This document shows, in pieces, positions 1 to 8,142 of a stretch of DNA of 62,067 nucleotides. The notes beneath the pieces are model-generated. The model saw only the letters and a program-made list of their open reading frames with translations. It made no database searches and was not told where the DNA came from. The position numbers were made by a program, and so were the translations under genes. The stretch is from Bacteroidota bacterium (GTDB lineage Bacteria; Bacteroidota; Bacteroidia; Bacteroidales; UBA7960). Location: assembly GCA_007693555.1 (NCBI GenBank), contig REDJ01000044.1, positions 1 through 62,067 on the forward strand. Direction: 5' to 3'. Each line of letters opens with the position of its first letter. The stretch's first letter is position 1.

Positions 1-49
1 AAATAATCTCTTACCTTAGCATCACATCCAAACAAACTGTTGATTTTAC

Positions 50-877
50 ATGATGAAGCTCTCTGCCCAAACCCGTCAGCAATTGTCTCTTCAACTTAAT
101 ACCAGCAGCGCCCTTGACAGCGGGCTGGATGAAATTCATTTGCTTGCAAGTGAGTACAAAGAGGATATTGTTTCCGGCGACTTTTCAAAGGAAATAAAAA
201 GGCTTTTTGTGTCGGCAAATAACAAAAGGTTTTTTTCTTCTCAAATCTCTGAAAACGAACTTTTAAGGTCAGAGATCTCCAATATGGAAAGAGTCATCAG
301 TTTTGCCATTAATCATCATAAGAGTAAATTCCGCGATTCGGGCTATCCTTATGTGGCTCATGTGCTAAGCGCAGGTTTTTTGCTCGCCAGGCTTGGCTTT
401 CCCAAAGAAATAGTTTATTCTGCAATCCTGCATGATACAATTGAGGATTACCACGATAAAAAAGCAATACTTAATGAGCTTTACAGTATAAATCCTGCGG
501 TTGCATGGTATGTATTCAGTGTATCGGGTGCCGATACAACCGACTCTGCAGAAAAGGACCAGATGCTCATGAGAAAGATTGAAGCGTTTTCCTCCAATAC
601 AGGGAATATCTATCCCAAGGCGATCAAGTGTGCCGACGGTATTGCCAATCTTTATGATGTTGAATTTATGCAAGCCAGGGATGGTCGAAGCGCAAAGGAA
701 AGACAACTGAGATTTATCAGACAAACGGAAAATGAAATCCTGCCTTTTGCCAAAGAAGTTGATCAGGCAGGGGTTATCCGGGTTCAAAAAAGGAAGGAAG
801 TTTTCTCCCTTGAAGAATATATCAAAGATGCCATTACATATAAATTGCAAATCATTGATGGAGATTTCAGAGATTAA
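50..877 (+). CDS. HD-domain protein of the SpoT/MESH1 (p)ppGpp-hydrolase type
   Basis: The 275-residue protein carries the HD metal-binding core of RelA/SpoT-type alarmone hydrolases. Visible elements are an R-x-SG-x-PY-x-x-H segment ending at His104, the HD pair His128-Asp129 followed by ED (132-133), and a late K-x-AD segment with Asp196 that matches the fourth metal ligand. No synthetase, TGS or ACT domain is present, so it is hydrolase-only. The first 75 residues are not recognised. Hydrolysis of (p)ppGpp is inferred from the family; another nucleotide phosphate is possible. The start is one of two adjacent ATGs (50 or 53). Its 3' end overlaps the GNAT gene that follows, which suggests co-translation. 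Confidence 0.8.
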   Translation: MMKLSAQTRQQLSLQLNTSSALDSGLDEIHLLASEYKEDIVSGDFSKEIKRLFVSANNKRFFSSQISENELLRSEISNMERVISFAINHHKSKFRDSGYPYVAHVLSAGFLLARLGFPKEIVYSAILHDTIEDYHDKKAILNELYSINPAVAWYVFSVSGADTTDSAEKDQMLMRKIEAFSSNTGNIYPKAIKCADGIANLYDVEFMQARDGRSAKERQLRFIRQTENEILPFAKEVDQAGVIRVQKRKEVFSLEEYIKDAITYKLQIIDGDFRD

Positions 878-1406
878 GGTGAATGAGCATATTACTCTCA
901 GGCAAATAGCGCGCAGTGATGCTGCTGATATTTTTTATACTATAAAATCACAGCGAAGTTATTTGATTACCTGGTTGCCTTTTGTTGCATGGACAAGTAA
1001 AATTTCGGATACAGAGGCATTTATCGACCATGTTCAGAACACCACGGAAGACAAAGCCGAACCGGTCTTTGTAATAAGATTTGATGATGAATTTGCCGGC
1101 ATTATCGGGTTTAAAGATACTGATCGCATCAATAAGAAAACCGAGATTGGATATTGGCTTTCCGAAAGTTTCCAGAAAAAAGGAATTATAACATTATCTC
1201 TGAAAGAACTTTTGAAACTTGCATTTGAAAAAATGAAAATAAACAGGGTTCAGATCCGTTGTGCAGTTGGAAATACTGCCAGCAGTAAAATCCCCAGACG
1301 CCTTGGATTTAAACTTGAAGGTATTGAAAGAGAAGGAGAACTTTTAAGTAATGGAAAGTTTGCCAATCTTGAAGTGTACAGTTTACTGAATGCTGAGTTT
1401 AAATAG
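858..1406 (+). CDS. GNAT-family N-acetyltransferase, RimJ/RimL type
   Basis: The 182-residue protein is a GNAT acyltransferase that should move an acetyl group from acetyl-CoA to an amine, possibly a protein N-terminus as in RimJ/RimL. It has the N-terminal LRQIARSDA strand-helix, the EIGYWLSESFQKKG acetyl-CoA loop and the C-terminal N-x-A-S-x-x-x-x-x-x-LGF-x-x-EG segment typical of this branch. The ATG at 858 was chosen because homology begins there; translation further upstream would run inside the preceding gene. It overlaps that gene by 20 bp in another frame. The substrate cannot be read from the sequence. Confidence 0.85.
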   Translation: MEISEIKVNEHITLRQIARSDAADIFYTIKSQRSYLITWLPFVAWTSKISDTEAFIDHVQNTTEDKAEPVFVIRFDDEFAGIIGFKDTDRINKKTEIGYWLSESFQKKGIITLSLKELLKLAFEKMKINRVQIRCAVGNTASSKIPRRLGFKLEGIEREGELLSNGKFANLEVYSLLNAEFK

Positions 1407-1715
1407 CTTTGAATAGTTTATAAGAATGATTTTATTAACCTTTTGGTTATCTGGTCATCTTCCAGTCAAATATATATTACAAACTGACGCATTAAGTCAG
1501 CTTAAATCACTACTTTTGCAAAAGCTTTTGCAAACACCGGGTTTGACATTAGAGTTATATTCCAATCATTGCCCGGTTTTATAATCTTTCCCTGAACCAG
1601 TATCTCTTTTTCAGGTGATGCATTTTCAAAGCATCTCTAAGTATTTAAAGAGTGAAAAGTACCGGAAATACGAATAAAACCCAAATTATTAATTAAAATT
1701 ATTTCAAAAGAAACT
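1407..1715. other. 309-bp intergenic region, probable long leader of the cold-shock gene
   Basis: No gene is visible. The stretch holds a perfect 20-bp palindrome (1515-1534) that overlaps a TACTTTTG promoter-like box (1511-1518). A small GATGC/GCATC inverted repeat lies near 1617-1636. If transcription starts just after 1518, the leader before the cold-shock-domain gene is about 190 nt. Long structured leaders are common for cold-shock mRNAs. Confidence 0.4.
1511..1534 (+). promoter_or_regulatory. -7-like box overlapped by a 20-bp perfect palindrome
   Basis: TACTTTTG at 1511-1518 fits the Bacteroidota -7 consensus TAnnTTTG. A perfect palindrome TTTGCAAAAGCTTTTGCAAA occupies 1515-1534. A symmetric site on a promoter box is the usual geometry of a repressor operator. 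No clear -33 TTG is seen about 20 nt upstream, so the promoter itself is uncertain. Confidence 0.4.
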
Positions 1716-2177
1716 ATGGGAAGATCACAACAATCCTTTAACAAAAAAGAAATCGAAAAGAAAAAACGTAAGAAGAAACTCGACAAAGAAAAGAAGAGAG
1801 AAGAACGCCAATCCGGCTCAGAGAAAGGAAAAAGTCTTGATGACATGATTGCTTATGTTGATGAGCATGGAAATATTACCGATACACCCCCTGATCCTGA
1901 AGAAAGGAAAAAAAACGAAATTGAACTGGATGACATTATGATCAATGTCCCCAAAAAGGAAGAACTGGAAGAAGTTAGTAAAGTAAGGTTAGGAACTGTT
2001 ACTTTTTTCAATGATTCCAAAGGTTATGGTTTTATCAAAGACCTGAATACAAAAGAAAGTATTTTTGTACATGTAAACGGACTTATCGATCCTGTAAAAG
2101 AAGGGAATAAAGTGAGTTTTGAAACTGAAAAAGGCCATAAAGGATTGAATGCCATAAAAGTAAAGCTGGCAGATTAA
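1716..2177 (+). CDS. Cold-shock-domain protein with lysine-rich N-terminal tail
   Basis: The 153-residue protein has a C-terminal cold-shock domain (about 90-153) with both RNA-binding motifs: RNP1 as KGYGFIK (102-108) and RNP2 as IFVHV (116-120). It should bind single-stranded RNA or DNA and act as an RNA chaperone. Residues 8-40 are almost entirely charged (K/R/E), followed by an acidic linker. That makes it about twice the size of a classical CspA. The charged tail may add nonspecific nucleic-acid or ribosome binding (inference). It is a single-gene unit with a long leader. Confidence 0.9.
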   Translation: MGRSQQSFNKKEIEKKKRKKKLDKEKKREERQSGSEKGKSLDDMIAYVDEHGNITDTPPDPEERKKNEIELDDIMINVPKKEELEEVSKVRLGTVTFFNDSKGYGFIKDLNTKESIFVHVNGLIDPVKEGNKVSFETEKGHKGLNAIKVKLAD

Positions 2178-2215
2178 ACGAAAAGTTTAACTATGTGCAG
2201 GTGACTGAAAATTGA

Positions 2216-3913
2216 TTAGTACCCTGCTGCCTGTCCATCTTTGCGTGATTCAGATGCCCCGTAATACACTTCATTTATCTTATCCCACATAATGGCCTGG
2301 TAACCTCCGAAAGGCCCGACAGTCCATTGCATCCTGTGCCCTTTCTGAATGAGCTCTCGAATTATTTCATAAGGAAATCCCGATTCGAGCATCAATACCC
2401 CGCCATCAGTCATTTCCTGTCCGGTGGGTTCTGATGAACCGGTATGGTATATGCGTGGTGCATCGCCGGCTTCCTGCAGATTCATTCCAAAATCTACCAG
2501 GTTAACTACAATCTGCACATGCCCCTGGGGCTGCATATCGCCACCCATTACTCCGAAACTGATATAGGGCTGTCCATCTTTGGTGATAAACCCAGGTATA
2601 ATGGTATGAAAAGGTCTTTTGCCTGGTTCATATGTATTAAAACGATCGGGTTGCAGGGTAAATCCTTCCCCGCGGTTCTGAATGACAAAACCCAACCCGG
2701 GAGGAGTCATGCCACTTCCCATTCCACGGTAGTTGCTCTGAATGAGAGACACCATATTGCCATCCTTATCCGCCACGGTAAGATAAACCGTATTAGGACC
2801 TTCGGGAATGCCAGGTTCATAGCGTCTGGCGGCACGTTCAGGATTGATGAGCTTTCTCCTTTCTGCGGCGTATTCTTTTGAAATCAGTTTTTGAACCGGT
2901 ACCGGGCTGAAATCCATATCGGCATAGTACCATGCACGGTCTTCGTAGGCTAGCTTTTTGGCTTCGGTAAAAAGGTGAATGTATTCAGGGCTGAATAAGC
3001 CCATGGATGCAATATCATATTTTTCCAAAATATTCAGCATTTGTAATACGGCAATTCCCTGGCCGTTAGGTGGTAGTTGCCATACATCGTAACCGCGGTA
3101 ATTGGTTGAAACGGGTTCGATCCAGGTACTGGTGTGTGCAGCCATATCCTCATAACTCAAAAATCCACCGTTCTCCCTTATATAAGCTTCAATGGTGCGG
3201 GCAATGTCGCCTTTATAAAAAGCATCACGACCTTCACGGGCTAATATTTCATAGGTATTTGCCAGGTAGGGATTTTTAAATATTTCACCTTTGGCGGGCA
3301 TGCGTCCATCGGGCATGTATGTCTCACGGAAATTGGGGTAATGACCGATACGGCTTACTGACCGTTCCAGGTAATAGGCAATGAGTTCGGTAACGGGAAA
3401 TCCGTTGCGCCCGTAATCAATTGCCGGCTTTAATATAGTTGCCATATCAAGCTTTCCAAATTTGTTGTGCATCTCAAACCAGCCGTCAACGGCCCCGGGC
3501 ACGCTTACTGTCAGCGCTCCGAACATAGGTATGAGTTCGTAGCCCTGTTCAAGATAATACTCCCTGGTAAGGCTTTTGGGTGAACGTCCGCTTGCATTTA
3601 ATCCATAGAGTTGCTGAGTTTCAGCATCCCAGATAATGGCAAACAGATCACCACCAATTCCGCAACCGGTAGGCTCCATAAGCCCCAGCATGGCATTGGC
3701 TGTTATGGCAGCATCAACGGCACTTCCACCTTTTTTCAGGATATCCAGTGCTGCCTGGGTGGCCAGCGGATGACTGGTGGCAACCATTCCGTTTTGGGCA
3801 ATTACCTCTGACCGGGAGGCAAAATTATGACCTGTAATGCGGTCCTGCGCAGATAATGGTTTGAGAAAAATAAAAATTAAAAAAGCTATAAGCATCAGAT
3901 GATATTTTTTCAT
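2216..3913 (-). CDS. ggt: Gamma-glutamyltransferase (glutathione hydrolase)
   Basis: The 565-residue exported enzyme cleaves and transfers the gamma-glutamyl group of glutathione in the periplasm. A signal peptide covers about residues 1-22. Family hallmarks are GGSAVDAAI near residue 62, GCGIGGD near 83, PPNGQG near 281 and NTVYLTVADKDGN, in which Thr375 aligns with the autoprocessing and nucleophilic threonine. A GMGSGMTPP loop follows near 397. Processing at Thr375 would give large and small subunits from one precursor. It converges with the cold-shock gene with a 38-bp gap, and no good hairpin lies between them. Confidence 0.93.
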   Translation of the reverse strand: MKKYHLMLIAFLIFIFLKPLSAQDRITGHNFASRSEVIAQNGMVATSHPLATQAALDILKKGGSAVDAAITANAMLGLMEPTGCGIGGDLFAIIWDAETQQLYGLNASGRSPKSLTREYYLEQGYELIPMFGALTVSVPGAVDGWFEMHNKFGKLDMATILKPAIDYGRNGFPVTELIAYYLERSVSRIGHYPNFRETYMPDGRMPAKGEIFKNPYLANTYEILAREGRDAFYKGDIARTIEAYIRENGGFLSYEDMAAHTSTWIEPVSTNYRGYDVWQLPPNGQGIAVLQMLNILEKYDIASMGLFSPEYIHLFTEAKKLAYEDRAWYYADMDFSPVPVQKLISKEYAAERRKLINPERAARRYEPGIPEGPNTVYLTVADKDGNMVSLIQSNYRGMGSGMTPPGLGFVIQNRGEGFTLQPDRFNTYEPGKRPFHTIIPGFITKDGQPYISFGVMGGDMQPQGHVQIVVNLVDFGMNLQEAGDAPRIYHTGSSEPTGQEMTDGGVLMLESGFPYEIIRELIQKGHRMQWTVGPFGGYQAIMWDKINEVYYGASESRKDGQAAGY

Positions 3914-4042
3914 ACTAGTTATGGTTTTTGATGTTTTGTTGTGGTACGAATTTAATAATTTTTCATGCTACGCATTTTTTATTTTATTTTTGGTGAAGAA
4001 ATAAAACAAATAATTACAGGAAATAAAACTAAAACCAATTTT

Positions 4043-4675
4043 ATGGACATTAAAAAGATTTTCGAAAATAACGAAAAATGGATAGCAGAAAAGCTTTCCC
4101 TTGATACGGATTATTTTACGAAGTTATCTATGGGGCAAAGTCCTGAAGTTCTCTACATCGGTTGTTCGGATAGCCGTGTAACGGCCGAAGAACTCATGGG
4201 TGTACAACCCGGTGAAGTATTTGTCCATCGCAATATCGCCAACATGGTGCCCAATACAGACCTGAATGTTCAGTCTGTGATAAATTTTGCAGTAAGGCAT
4301 CTTAAAGTAAAGCATGTGGTAGTATGTGGACATTATTATTGTGGTGGTATTAAGGCAGCAATGCAATCAGCAGACCTGGGGATTTTAAATTCCTGGTTGA
4401 GAAATATAAGGGATGTTTATCGCTTACACCAGAAAGAACTGGATGCTATAAAAGACGAAGAAGAACGTTATAAAAGACTTGTTGAACTGAATGTTCAGGA
4501 GCAATGCGTTAATGTTATCAAGACTGCTTCAGTTCAAAGGGCTTATCAGGATCGCGGTAATGAATTTATGGTTCATGGATGGGTATTTGATGTACGAACC
4601 GGTAAATTGATTGATTTGAATATAGATTTTGATAACATACTTAAAAATATTATGAAAATTTACAGAATCATTTAG
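4043..4675 (+). CDS. Beta-class carbonic anhydrase
   Basis: The 210-residue cytoplasmic zinc enzyme interconverts CO2 and bicarbonate. Zinc ligands are clear: Cys41 and Asp43 in CSDSR, and His97 and Cys100 in CGHYYCGG. RNIANMV (63-69) is also typical. The reading frame is open further upstream from 3965, but the beta-CA homology starts at the ATG at 4043 (MDIKKIFENN), so that start was taken. Length matches bacterial beta-CAs. The Cys-Asp-Arg geometry could allow a type II regulated site, but this cannot be decided here. Confidence 0.92.
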   Translation: MDIKKIFENNEKWIAEKLSLDTDYFTKLSMGQSPEVLYIGCSDSRVTAEELMGVQPGEVFVHRNIANMVPNTDLNVQSVINFAVRHLKVKHVVVCGHYYCGGIKAAMQSADLGILNSWLRNIRDVYRLHQKELDAIKDEEERYKRLVELNVQEQCVNVIKTASVQRAYQDRGNEFMVHGWVFDVRTGKLIDLNIDFDNILKNIMKIYRII

Positions 4676-4847
4676 CGTCTGAAAAGCAACAAAACAAATA
4701 GCATATTTTTAAGTAATAAACAAATTCACAAACTAAAACCTCTCTGATTTGTTATACTCCTGGAAAAAAATAATTTAATGATTAATGAATTTCCAAGGAA
4801 AATAAACTATTCCTCATAGATTAATTAACATTCTAAATATCAGAGAT

Positions 4848-5024
4848 ATGGAAAAGAAAAAGAAATCAGGAAAAGCTATCAGTACATTAATATTGGGAAC
4901 AGGGATTGGTGCTGCTCTGGGAGTTTTGCTGGCACCTGACAAAGGAAGCAAAACACGAAACAATATTTCAAATAAGGCAAAGGAACTAGTCAAAAGGTTC
5001 AAAGAAAAAAAATCTAAGGATTGA
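4848..5024 (+). CDS. Small YtxH-domain protein
   Basis: A 58-residue ORF starting MEKKKKSGKA. It has a single hydrophobic, glycine-rich segment (about 13-28) that runs into LLAPDKGSKTR, the signature of YtxH-type small proteins, then a basic amphipathic tail rich in K/R/E. It is probably anchored in or lying on the inner membrane. Family members are linked to general stress, but the molecular role is unknown. It sits 20 bp before the TatD-like gene and may share its transcript. Confidence 0.75.
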   Translation: MEKKKKSGKAISTLILGTGIGAALGVLLAPDKGSKTRNNISNKAKELVKRFKEKKSKD

Positions 5025-5044
5025 TGGGGAGTTGATCCTTGAAA

Positions 5045-5734
5045 ATGAAATTTCCTTTTATAAATATCCACACACACAAGCCATGTGCTGAGCATGCATT
5101 ATGCATCAGTAATTTGTTTACTGATGATTTTTATAAAGGGAATAAAAAAATCTCCGGATTCTTTTCAGTTGGTATCCATCCCTGGTATATAAAAGATGAA
5201 AAAACTCTTGAAAAGCAGTTATCTCTGCTCAAGGAGATTGTATCTCATTCAAACTGCCTTGCCATTGGGGAGGCCGGCCTGGATAAATTAACAGAAACCG
5301 ATTGGGATTTACAGTATAAAGCATTCATAGAGCAAATTCGCATTTCAGAGAAATCAGGTAAACCCATGATTATTCACTGTGTGAAAGCCTGGGACGAAAT
5401 TCTTAAATTAAGAAAGCAGTCAAAAACAACCTTTCCCTGGATCATTCATGGATTTAACAGCAGTGAGCAAATGGCACGACAGTTGCTTGACGCGGGTTGC
5501 TTTTTGTCTTTTGGTAAAATGATAATGAAACCGGACTCAAAAGCAGCTAAAGTTTTAAAGTATCTGAAGCCTGATGAGTTTTTTCTCGAAACGGATGATG
5601 AAGATATTACAATCGGTGAGATTTACAATAAAACTGCGGAGCTCAGAAATATAAGTATTGATGAACTTAAAAAACAATTGAGCGGAAACTTTGAAAGATT
5701 ATTCAAAATATTCTCAACTGACAATACCCTATGA
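5045..5734 (+). CDS. TatD-family metal-dependent hydrolase
   Basis: The 229-residue protein is an amidohydrolase-fold enzyme of the TatD group, whose members include 3'-exonucleases and D-aminoacyl-tRNA-like hydrolases. Metal-site motifs are INIHTH (His9, His11), IGEAGLD, a mid-protein IIHCVKAW, IIHGFN and FLETDD near the end. It is somewhat shorter than E. coli TatD (about 260). GGGGAG (5027-5032) would also suit a TTG start at 5039, so two residues more are possible. Its stop overlaps the next start as ATGA, a strong sign of translational coupling with tcdA. Confidence 0.85.
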   Translation: MKFPFINIHTHKPCAEHALCISNLFTDDFYKGNKKISGFFSVGIHPWYIKDEKTLEKQLSLLKEIVSHSNCLAIGEAGLDKLTETDWDLQYKAFIEQIRISEKSGKPMIIHCVKAWDEILKLRKQSKTTFPWIIHGFNSSEQMARQLLDAGCFLSFGKMIMKPDSKAAKVLKYLKPDEFFLETDDEDITIGEIYNKTAELRNISIDELKKQLSGNFERLFKIFSTDNTL

Positions 5735-6498
5735 CTTTATACAACTGGCAGGAAAGAACCATACTACTTCTTACTGAGAAAAACAATACTATATTGAATA
5801 ATTCCAATGTTCTGGTGGCTGGTTTGGGTGGAGTAGGGGGCTATACTGCTGAAATGCTCTGCCGTGCAGGAATAGGACGGATGACTATAATCGATGCCGA
5901 TCAGATACAACCATCCAATCGCAACAGGCAGTTGCTTGCTCTGAGCAGTACACATGGTAAGCGCAAAGCCTTACTTATGCGTGATCGCCTTTTGGATATC
6001 AATCCTGAATTGAAGCTTACCGTTATCGATGAATTTATCCGCGATGAACGTACCAATGAAATCCTGGAAACACCCTTTGATTACGTTGCAGATGCTATTG
6101 ATACACTATCACCAAAAATTTTTCTGATTCGTCAGGTATTAAAAAACAAGCTTCCATTGGTAAGCAGTATGGGTGCAGGTGGTAAAACAGATCCTGGCCA
6201 GGTAAAAATTGCTGATTTTGCTGAGACTTACCAGTGTAACCTGGCGCGTATGCTAAGGAAAAGATTAAAAAATCTGGGTGTCCGAACCGGATTTAAAACG
6301 GTTTTTTCACCTGAAATGATTGATGAAGAAACTATGCAGGCTGTTGAAAACGAACCCAACAAAAAAACAACAGTAGGTACCATAAGTTATATGCCTGCTA
6401 TATTTGGCTGCATTATGGCTTCTGTTGTTATTCGCGATTTGCTGGATATGGAAATAGAACTGGCAAAAAGGCCCTGCAGAAGAAACAGCAGAGCCTGA
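5731..6498 (+). CDS. tcdA: tRNA threonylcarbamoyladenosine dehydratase (ThiF/E1-like)
   Basis: The 255-residue E1-like enzyme should use ATP to cyclise t6A37 of ANN-decoding tRNAs to ct6A. It shows the Rossmann loop GLGGVGG (31-37), followed by DADQIQPSNRNRQLLAL, which matches the TcdA/YgdL nucleotide-binding segment, and K-x-K-A-LLMRDRL-DINP. The usual ThiF zinc Cys pairs are not visible, as is normal for TcdA. MoeB/ThiF function is less likely because no ThiS or MoaD partner is near. It overlaps the TatD-like gene by 4 bp. Confidence 0.87.
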   Translation: MTLYNWQERTILLLTEKNNTILNNSNVLVAGLGGVGGYTAEMLCRAGIGRMTIIDADQIQPSNRNRQLLALSSTHGKRKALLMRDRLLDINPELKLTVIDEFIRDERTNEILETPFDYVADAIDTLSPKIFLIRQVLKNKLPLVSSMGAGGKTDPGQVKIADFAETYQCNLARMLRKRLKNLGVRTGFKTVFSPEMIDEETMQAVENEPNKKTTVGTISYMPAIFGCIMASVVIRDLLDMEIELAKRPCRRNSRA

Positions 6499-6511
6499 GT
6501 GTGATCAGGTT

Positions 6512-6691
6512 TTATTTCTGCAAATCATAAAAACACCTTTTGGGTGAAAATAACACACCCTCATCTTTCATTTTTTTTATAGCTTTTTCAGCATCTTTCT
6601 TCTCAAGACCTGCCATTTCGGCTACCTCTCCCGGACGCATCGGTTTTCCGGCATCTATAAAAGCTTTGATTATCTTTTCTTTCGTTTCCAT
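6512..6691 (-). CDS. 59-residue winged-helix DNA-binding protein
   Basis: A short ORF reading METKEKIIKAF at its start and CFYDLQK at its end. The pattern is helix (IIKAFIDAG), then PMRPGEVAEMAGL with a turn typical of a helix-turn-helix, then a recognition-like helix (EKKDAEKAIKKMKDEG) and a short wing ending in SPKRCFY. This is the layout of minimal winged-helix regulators that resemble a Lrp/MarR N-terminal domain. There is no effector domain. It converges with tcdA with only 13 bp between stops. Its target is unknown. Confidence 0.75.
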   Translation of the reverse strand: METKEKIIKAFIDAGKPMRPGEVAEMAGLEKKDAEKAIKKMKDEGVLFSPKRCFYDLQK

Positions 6692-6773
6692 AAATCATAG
6701 GTTTTATTAAACTAATTATTCAGGTAAATTTATTTAGTTATTTCAAAATTAACATTTTACCGAACTAAATAAT

Positions 6774-7439
6774 CTATTGTCCGACAATTACTTCATCACC
6801 CAGATGCCTGGGTTGTTTTCCGGAAATTATATCGATAAATACTTTTACTCTTGCAAATACTTCCCTGGTATTTGTTCTTATGCCTTGGCGGGCATCGGGG
6901 CCTTTGGCGTTATAACCAATAGCGTGAATCCCGTTAATTCTTGCCAGAAAAACTGCCCTTTGGTTATGAAATTTCTGCGAGACTACAATGATACTGTCCT
7001 GGCCAAATATCTCCTTACTCCGAACCATTGAATCGAGCGTTCTCAAGCCGGCATAATCAAGATATATAATACAATCAGGAACGTTGTATTTTTGCAATTC
7101 ACGGCGCATTTGCTCAGGTTCGTTGTAATACCTCGTACGGTTATCACCGCTGAGTATAATATACTGAACCTTACCGGAATTATATAGTTCTGCAGCAGCA
7201 CTTATCCTGTAATGAAAATACGGATTCGGTGCTCCACCCTTTAAAAAACGGCTGGTACCCAGTACCACAGCAGTTCGTGTTTCAGGAACATGAACCACAT
7301 TATCATAAAGGTAATTTCTTGAACTAAAAATGATGATAAGATTGCAGATGAGAATAACAGCTAAAAAAAGAATGATAACACCAAGAAATACTCCGGGTGA
7401 AAATAATCTGGCTAAAAAAGATTTTTTCTTTCTCATCAT
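6774..7439 (-). CDS. sanA: SanA/YdcF-like DUF218 membrane protein
   Basis: The 221-residue protein has one transmembrane segment (about 17-39) and a DUF218 domain facing the periplasm. Signature pieces are VVLGTSRF (58-65), the YILSGDNR strand-turn, a DYAGLRTLDS motif and VVSQKFHNQRAVFLA. This is the SanA branch, known from E. coli to affect vancomycin exclusion and envelope permeability. The biochemical activity of DUF218 is unsettled. A CAAAAATA box at 7447-7454 (minus-strand -7 form TATTTTTG) lies only 8 bp from the start, which would give an almost leaderless mRNA. Confidence 0.85.
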   Translation of the reverse strand: MMRKKKSFLARLFSPGVFLGVIILFLAVILICNLIIIFSSRNYLYDNVVHVPETRTAVVLGTSRFLKGGAPNPYFHYRISAAAELYNSGKVQYIILSGDNRTRYYNEPEQMRRELQKYNVPDCIIYLDYAGLRTLDSMVRSKEIFGQDSIIVVSQKFHNQRAVFLARINGIHAIGYNAKGPDARQGIRTNTREVFARVKVFIDIISGKQPRHLGDEVIVGQ

Positions 7440-7883
7440 TGCAAGGCAAAAATAAATATTCCCTTTTTTAGAAAAAACAATTTAAATCAAAATTTATTTG
7501 ATAAAATTGCAGATTTATGCTTAAAGCATTGTTGAAAAGCAAATTAAAATATAGTAATAATGATATTTAAAAGTATTTCAGGTGTTTTTCATTTTAATCA
7601 ACAAAAGGGCATTAAAAACTAAGTATTTAGTTATTCAAAGTTACCAAAAAGTATTTAAATTGATTTTAAATAAAATAAATTTTAACTTTCCAACTTTATA
7701 AAAATAAAATAAAAAATATATTCGATTTCACGTAATAAACTAAACTTTAAACAATTAACAGATTGTTAGCATATTCTTAAAATTGTTTACAATTTGCTTT
7801 CAATTTCAAATAATTAATTATAGATTTGCCTGTTATAATCAATTTTAGTTTGAAATTTATTATTACTCTAAATAAAATATACA
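7440..7883. other. 444-bp AT-rich intergenic region
   Basis: No ORF or RNA gene is visible. The region separates divergent genes (SanA-like to the left, the oxidoreductase operon to the right). It is extremely AT-rich with A- and T-tracts throughout, so intrinsic curvature is likely. It holds promoter-like boxes at both ends: 7447-7454 for the minus strand and 7793-7828 for the plus strand. Confidence 0.5.
7793..7828 (+). promoter_or_regulatory. Candidate promoter of the 2-oxoacid oxidoreductase operon
   Basis: TAGATTTG at 7821-7828 matches the Bacteroidota -7 box and TTTG at 7793-7796 could be the -33 box. The spacer of 24 nt is a little longer than the usual 19-21. The first start codon follows 55 nt downstream. 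Confidence 0.4.
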
Positions 7884-8099
7884 ATGGCAAAACGTGGAGA
7901 TGTTGTCATCGACATAGAAAAGTGTAAGGGTTGTGAAGTTTGTATCACTGCCTGCCCCAATAATGTATTGGCTCTTGCTCCTGAGGTAAACAACAAGGGT
8001 TACCATTATGCGGTAAAAGTTAATTCCGATTGTATTGGTTGCGCCAATTGCGCAGTGGTATGCCCCGATGCAGTAATTACTGTTTACAGGGAGAAATAG
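7884..8099 (+). CDS. korD: 2-oxoacid:ferredoxin oxidoreductase, delta (4Fe-4S ferredoxin) subunit
   Basis: A 71-residue ferredoxin with two complete CxxCxxCxxxCP motifs, CKGCEVCITACP and CIGCANCAVVCP, which hold two [4Fe-4S] clusters. It carries electrons from the thiamine-diphosphate subunit to external ferredoxin. It is first in a delta-alpha-beta-gamma operon, the order usual for Bacteroidales complexes annotated either as 2-oxoglutarate (Kor) or branched-chain 2-oxoacid (Vor) oxidoreductase. The substrate cannot be fixed from this subunit. Confidence 0.9.
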   Translation: MAKRGDVVIDIEKCKGCEVCITACPNNVLALAPEVNNKGYHYAVKVNSDCIGCANCAVVCPDAVITVYREK

Positions 8100-8142
8100 T
8101 TCAAAAAATATTGAATAACAGTTATCATAATAACTTATAAAA

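Noticed and set aside
365-850. 161-codon frame antisense to the HD-domain gene
   Set aside because: It shadows a gene with clear HD motifs; its composition is Cys/Phe-rich and not protein-like.
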